Below, in pieces: positions 61,801 to 64,000 of a DNA stretch of 64,000 bases. A model generated the notes under the pieces. The model was not told the origin of the DNA. It ran no database searches and worked only from the letters and a program-made list of their open reading frames with translations. Origin of the DNA: Istiophorus platypterus (lineage: Eukaryota > Chordata > Actinopteri > Istiophoriformes > Istiophoridae); assembly GCA_016859345.1 (NCBI GenBank), contig CM029123.1, positions 4,983,501-5,047,500 on the forward strand, in the 5' to 3' direction. A program made the position numbers and the translations under genes. Each line of letters begins with the position of its first letter. Within the stretch, counting starts at the first letter, position 1.

Positions 61801-63509
61801 CAACATGCTCCAAATTGTCTGTGTTGATTCATTAGTGTCACACACTTCAGCCAGTCAATTCTATCACATGTCCTTCTAGAGAAGCTGAAGTTAATTATCC
61901 TGTTAGGATGGAGTGTTCTTCAGCGACATTAGAAAATGAAGCCTCTGTTGTCTTCAAGTCAACACACAGTCTTTTTCTTTTATATGTGAGGCTCCGGACT
62001 CATATGCTGTTGGGGGTTGGGTCAAACTCGTACACAAGATTCCTCAGCCTAATTCCAGCTGAGTGTGTGTGTGCTCCCTGTTTGGACAGGCCTTGTGCCA
62101 AGTCATTCCACAGCGAACCCCTGTCCTCCTGCTGTGGAGTCTGACGTCCACCCTCTTCTCCTCTTGTGGCATTCCCTCTGGGGCACTTGAGATGAACTAT
62201 AAACAACTGTTTGCCTTGCAGAAAAGCCACATTCCTGATAATTCTTTGTGGGAGCAATTATTTCCGGGTCAGGACATATTTTTTTTTCCTTTTTTTTTCT
62301 TTCTTTTTTCCTTTTTTTTACTCTTGGCCTTCCCCATTCCATTTTTTCCCCTCCCTCTCGTTTTTCTCTCTAATAGAATTAGAAGAACAGCTGTGGTGAC
62401 CTGTGACTCAGTAAAGAGGACAGCTTAGTGTTTCCTCTGCTCTTTCTTTCAGCCAGTTCTCTGAAATGGAATTGGGCTCGTATTAGTTGGTAATGAATCA
62501 TTTGTCCTTCTTGCAGAGGGCTCTGAAAACAATGGCAGGGGGAAAATGTGGGAACCATTACTTGCCTTGGTCTGCTCTGCCGTCTCCCCTTTCATTTGTG
62601 CCCAGTGTGTGTGATGAACCATTCCACTTGTTTTTCTTAAAATGTGCAGTGCTCTGGCAGCGTTTTTTTCCTAGAGGAAATAAGATAATTGTGGAAAAAC
62701 AGGTTAGGTGAAGATGAATCTTATTATCACTTTGCTGTTTTGCAGTGTATTAAAGCACAGTTACAAATATGCTGTTGTATTAGGTTCCACTTTGTGGTGA
62801 ATGCATGACTGTTGACTTAAACTCCACCCATTTCAAAAGATCATGTTTAGTCTGCCTTTTCAAGTCCTTTAACCCTTGTGATTCTTTTATTTTTCATGTA
62901 CCCAAACTTTTACTCTACAGCCTCGTTCTAGAAGGTAGTTTATTTGACTTAATAGACTCAATCACAAATTCATACAGTTTTACATCCCGTTGTCCCTCTT
63001 CCACAGATTCAGTCGTCGACAGCCCTCAGCTCTCACCCTTCAACTCCAAGGGCCCCCTCTGCCTGTCACCCTCCTTCCAGATGTCGACCCTCAGCCTGCC
63101 AGGCCAGGCCCCGTCACCCCTGCAAAGCCCCATCCTGAGTGAGGTGGGCAGCAATGCCAGGCTAGAGGAGGAGGAGGAGGGCAGGAGGAAGGTACACTGC
63201 TTGCATGCCACCCTTCCACCCCCCCCGCCTCACAACCCCCTTTAAAGAGTAGAAATCACAGACTTCACCTGCCTTGTAATTTATAGTTGGATTGGATTTT
63301 CTAAGGTTTTGTTCATGTAATGGAGGGGACGTAAGTTTACCTTAGAAAAAATTTCATTTTTCTTATGATGGGAGTGTTGTCCATCAATCAATTTTTAAAC
63401 ATGTCCCTTTCTCCTTTAGCGGTATCCTACCGACAAGGCCTACTTCATTGCCAAAGAGATTCTGACCACAGAGCGAACATACCTGAAAGACCTTGAGGTC
63501 ATCACTGTG
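42434..63509 (+). CDS. farp2: FARP2, FERM-RhoGEF-pleckstrin protein (5' part; continues past the window)
   Basis: FARP2 is a peripheral membrane Rho-family exchange factor acting on Rac/Cdc42-type GTPases in neurite and adhesion signalling. Coding exons: 42434-42634, 49354-49458, 51064-51106, 51189-51267, 51759-51856, 52361-52475, 55331-55478, 55587-55682, 55832-55995, 57161-57229, 57373-57430, 57593-58403, 63007-63191, 63420-63509. Phases agree throughout and give 754 residues. The N-terminus 'MGEIEGSYRVLQT' and 'VKFFPPDPGQLQEEYTR' fit FARP2 better than FARP1. The FERM domain covers about residues 46-325, followed by the FERM-adjacent region ('LFTRGSSFRYSGRTQRQL'), a long linker (393-724), and the DH start ('AYFIAKEILTTERTYLKDLE'). 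A TAA lies in frame directly before the ATG. The remaining DH and both PH domains lie beyond 64,000. Confidence 0.95.
46673..46718. repeat. (CA)n microsatellite
   Basis: About 22 uninterrupted CA units inside a farp2 intron, preceded by a C8 run. Confidence 0.95.
47150..47305 (+). repeat. CGATTAATCG-type repeat (copy 2, partial)
   Basis: Blocks 'gtgaaaaatgctcatcacaa', 'ttcccagagtccaagg', 'gtctgaccaatagtccag' and the end 'aaatcctttcagcacta' follow the order I know for this fish repeat. It is truncated at the left. Confidence 0.65.
49354..51267 (+). CDS. farp2: farp2 coding exons 2-4: FERM F1 lobe to start of F2
   Basis: Exons 49354-49458 (phase 0), 51064-51106 and 51189-51267 encode residues 68-142 plus a split codon: 'VFHRGNLIESDYFGLEF', 'VWLEPTKPIVKQVRR' and 'VKFFPPDPGQLQEEYTR'. 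Two of the introns are short or moderate (82 bp and about 490 bp). Confidence 0.95.
50178..50635 (+). repeat. CGATTAATCG-type repeat (copy 3)
   Basis: It opens with 'gattagtcgaataatt' and carries 'gcagcaaatcatcacatttg' with 'ggacgctggaaccagcatat', matching copy 1 at 7,467. It ends in 'ccgttaatcaactaattctt'. Strongly diverged; lies in a farp2 intron. Confidence 0.65.
51759..52475 (+). CDS. farp2: farp2 coding exons 5-6: FERM F2 lobe
   Basis: Exons 51759-51856 and 52361-52475 encode 'YLFSLQVKRDLVEGRL' and 'SEIGDYDEVADRDFL', the helical F2 lobe. The acceptor of the first is preceded by an almost unbroken T run (51,737-51,756). Confidence 0.95.
52476..55330 (+). other. farp2: farp2 intron (2.9 kb)
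   Basis: Contains a degraded AGTA-rich fish repeat at about 52,975-53,120 with three near-tandem 'agtacagaaagt' units. The stretch 54,800-55,200 looks repeat-like but was not assigned. Confidence 0.5.
52975..53120. repeat. Degraded AGTA/ACTCAAGTA-type repeat
   Basis: Three copies of a roughly 13-bp unit around 'agtagtacagaa' are embedded in 'gtatttgcactgaagcag' and 'ctcgagtaacaagagtactg'. The word pattern is that of a dispersed teleost repeat built from AGTA steps. Confidence 0.5.
55331..55995 (+). CDS. farp2: farp2 coding exons 7-9: end of F2, F3 lobe and FERM-adjacent start
   Basis: Exons 55331-55478, 55587-55682 and 55832-55995 encode 'GQTPAESDFQILEIARKLEM', the F3 lobe 'INTFNWSKIRKLSFKRKRF', and 'FWKICVEYHSFFRLFDQPQP' leading to the FA region. 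All introns here are short (108-149 bp). Confidence 0.95.
56190..56866 (+). mobile_element. Tc1-like transposon remnant (copy B), internally deleted
   Basis: Nearly the same sequence as copy A (5,905-6,735) but on the plus strand, inside a farp2 intron in the gene's orientation. Helix-turn-helix and 'ELDQPGVVVSACT' parts are present and one frame reaches 'RLMFAKTFTDKP'. The catalytic part is missing: after about 56,840 the sequence jumps to the terminal repeat 'gggggccaataattgtg' (56,847-56,863). The left terminus 'ttatggccaccaattt' is degenerate. Dead element. Confidence 0.85.
57161..57430 (+). CDS. farp2: farp2 coding exons 10-11: FERM-adjacent region
   Basis: Exons 57161-57229 and 57373-57430 encode 'SGRTQRQLVEYVRENGAKRT' and 'RRNSKIRMSARSLATDVPK', the basic, phospho-site-rich FA region found after FERM domains in FARP and related proteins. 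Confidence 0.9.
57593..58403 (+). CDS. farp2: farp2 coding exon 12: long low-complexity linker
   Basis: 811 nt, residues 393-663. Starts 'SLSFNDSLRAPGSPSSA', then a Q/H-rich run (about residues 445-457), a glycine/serine stretch, and an ordered-looking acidic part with 'LTPEAFEAELLRTKQNPVY', 'EEFIDDDPTEISFYGG' and 'SLVNNRSECSSLDNLGL'. It ends at the donor 'ctctgcag|gtgagt' in phase 1, which matches the acceptor at 63,007 (restoring Asp). The FA-to-DH linker is about 190 residues longer than in human FARP2 as I recall it. Confidence 0.85.
58404..58792 (+). CDS. farp2: Alternative 3' coding extension of farp2 if the intron is retained
   Basis: The frame of exon 12 continues past its donor for 129 codons to TAA at 58,790-58,792. 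The extension is serine- and acid-rich and protein-like: 'DIQSEASSMVNFPAYSVRSE', 'DLVEQLEQL', 'SSDSDSDWGSDS', 'LQALSLTDTSGSPHIKM'. Translation would give a FERM-FA protein of about 791 residues without DH or PH domains. This layout is that of FRMD7, a FARP relative with a large last exon. Whether it is expressed is inference. Confidence 0.55.
58858..58906. repeat. (AAT)n microsatellite
   Basis: About 14 AAT units with one AGT interruption, 65 bp after the alternative stop codon. Confidence 0.95.
59175..59219. repeat. Inverted repeat, 18-bp stem with 9-nt loop
   Basis: 'gatgtcttatgtatagat' (59,175-59,192) and its near-perfect inverse (59,202-59,219) pair at 17 of 18 positions around the loop 'aatctgtta'. 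Confidence 0.85.
61464..61469 (+). terminator. farp2: Candidate poly(A) signal of the short farp2 isoform
   Basis: AATAAA followed within 40 bp by a T/G-rich stretch; the last of three such hexamers after the alternative stop. Confidence 0.35.
61491..63006 (+). other. farp2: Remaining part of the farp2 intron before exon 13
   Basis: Pyrimidine-rich around 62,280-62,370. Several open frames but no recognised domain. Confidence 0.5.
63007..63509 (+). CDS. farp2: farp2 coding exons 13-14: end of linker and start of the DH (RhoGEF) domain
   Basis: Exon 63007-63191 (phase-1 acceptor 'cttccacag') encodes 'SVVDSPQLSPFNSKGPLCLS' and ends in an acidic/basic run 'EEEEEGRRK'. Exon 63420-63509 encodes 'RYPTDKAYFIAKEILTTERT' and 'YLKDLEVITV', the first helix of the DH domain that contacts the GTPase. 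The donor 'gtg|gtgagt' is at 63,509/63,510. The next exon is outside the window. Confidence 0.93.
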
Positions 63510-64000
63510 GTGAGTTGTTTTTTTCTTTTGATTTGCCAAGATGATATATAAATAATGTGGTCGATGTGAAGAAAATATAGATTGACTGTAGATGTTTTTT
63601 AGGAACAGTTTGCATCAAACAATGAAAATCATAAAAAAATATAATACAGAAATAAGTTATTAAAAAGAGAGAAGAAATAATGAAAGCATGAAAATTGAAG
63701 CAAATAATGAAAAAGCAAAGCTTTGTTTGTAGAACCAGATCCTTTGGGTGTACCATAAGGATATATAGTTAACTAAATAGAAATTCACATTAAACAAATG
63801 TATACAAGATCCCATTTTCCCACATTTTCATACAGATATTGTAAATAATCAGTCCAACCCTCATTTTAAGGTTTTTTGGCTTTTGCCTGGAGCCCTTCAA
63901 ATCTGAAATATCAGAAAATAGTGCCCCCCCCCCCCGTTACAATTTCCTAAAGCTTATGTCCTCACACCACTTGCACTTGTTTGGTTCAATCAACAGTCTA
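63510..64000 (+). other. farp2: farp2 intron, incomplete at the right edge
   Basis: AT-rich, with a C10 run near 63,925-63,935. No coding exon seen before the window ends. Confidence 0.6.

Noticed and set aside
62805..63245. 146-codon open frame read as one gene
   Set aside because: Only 63,007-63,191 is exon; the left part is intron before a clear acceptor and the right part follows a donor.
1..64000. tRNA, rRNA, CRISPR arrays, bacterial operons
   Set aside because: None seen; the window is vertebrate nuclear DNA and no cloverleaf with internal A and B boxes was recognised.

Overview
The window is nuclear DNA from a ray-finned (teleost) fish. The evidence is two vertebrate genes with many short exons and GT-AG introns, AT-rich spacers, long CA, A/T and C/G homopolymer tracts, several decayed Tc1-like transposons, and a dispersed repeat with the CGATTAATCG-type sequence I associate with teleosts. 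Species cannot be fixed from this sequence; a percomorph is a guess from the repeat types.

Layout. (1) 1-21,280: no recognisable coding gene. It is AT-rich spacer with three Tc1-like remnants (about 4,735-4,990, 5,905-6,735 and 19,845-20,165) and one copy of the CGATTAATCG-type repeat (7,467-7,826). (2) About 21,285-37,500, minus strand: a complete gene for vigilin (hdlbp), the multi-KH RNA-binding protein. Twenty-six coding exons (22,640-31,163) join in frame into 1,273 residues. A 6.2-kb intron then leads to a non-coding first exon and a promoter near 37,440-37,570. (3) About 37,600-41,500: a divergent intergenic stretch of roughly 4 kb. (4) About 41,515 to beyond the right edge, plus strand: the 5' part of farp2, a FERM/RhoGEF/pleckstrin protein. 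Fourteen coding exons give 754 residues covering the FERM domain, the FERM-adjacent region, a long low-complexity linker and the start of the DH (RhoGEF) domain; the rest lies past 64,000.

The two genes are head-to-head, about 4 kb apart. In human 2q37.3, as I recall it, SEPTIN2 lies between HDLBP and FARP2; no septin coding sequence is visible here. The genes do not form one pathway: vigilin handles RNA and translation, whereas FARP2 is a membrane-associated Rho-family exchange factor.

The most interesting feature is in farp2. The large linker exon ends at a textbook donor (58,403/58,404), but its reading frame stays open for another 129 codons of biased, protein-like sequence before a stop at 58,790-58,792. 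About 2.7 kb of 3'UTR-like DNA with poly(A) signals follows. This suggests two products: full-length RhoGEF, and a FERM-only protein of about 791 residues resembling FRMD7 in architecture. All coordinates come from manual splice-site and codon-phase reading; no alignment or database search was run.
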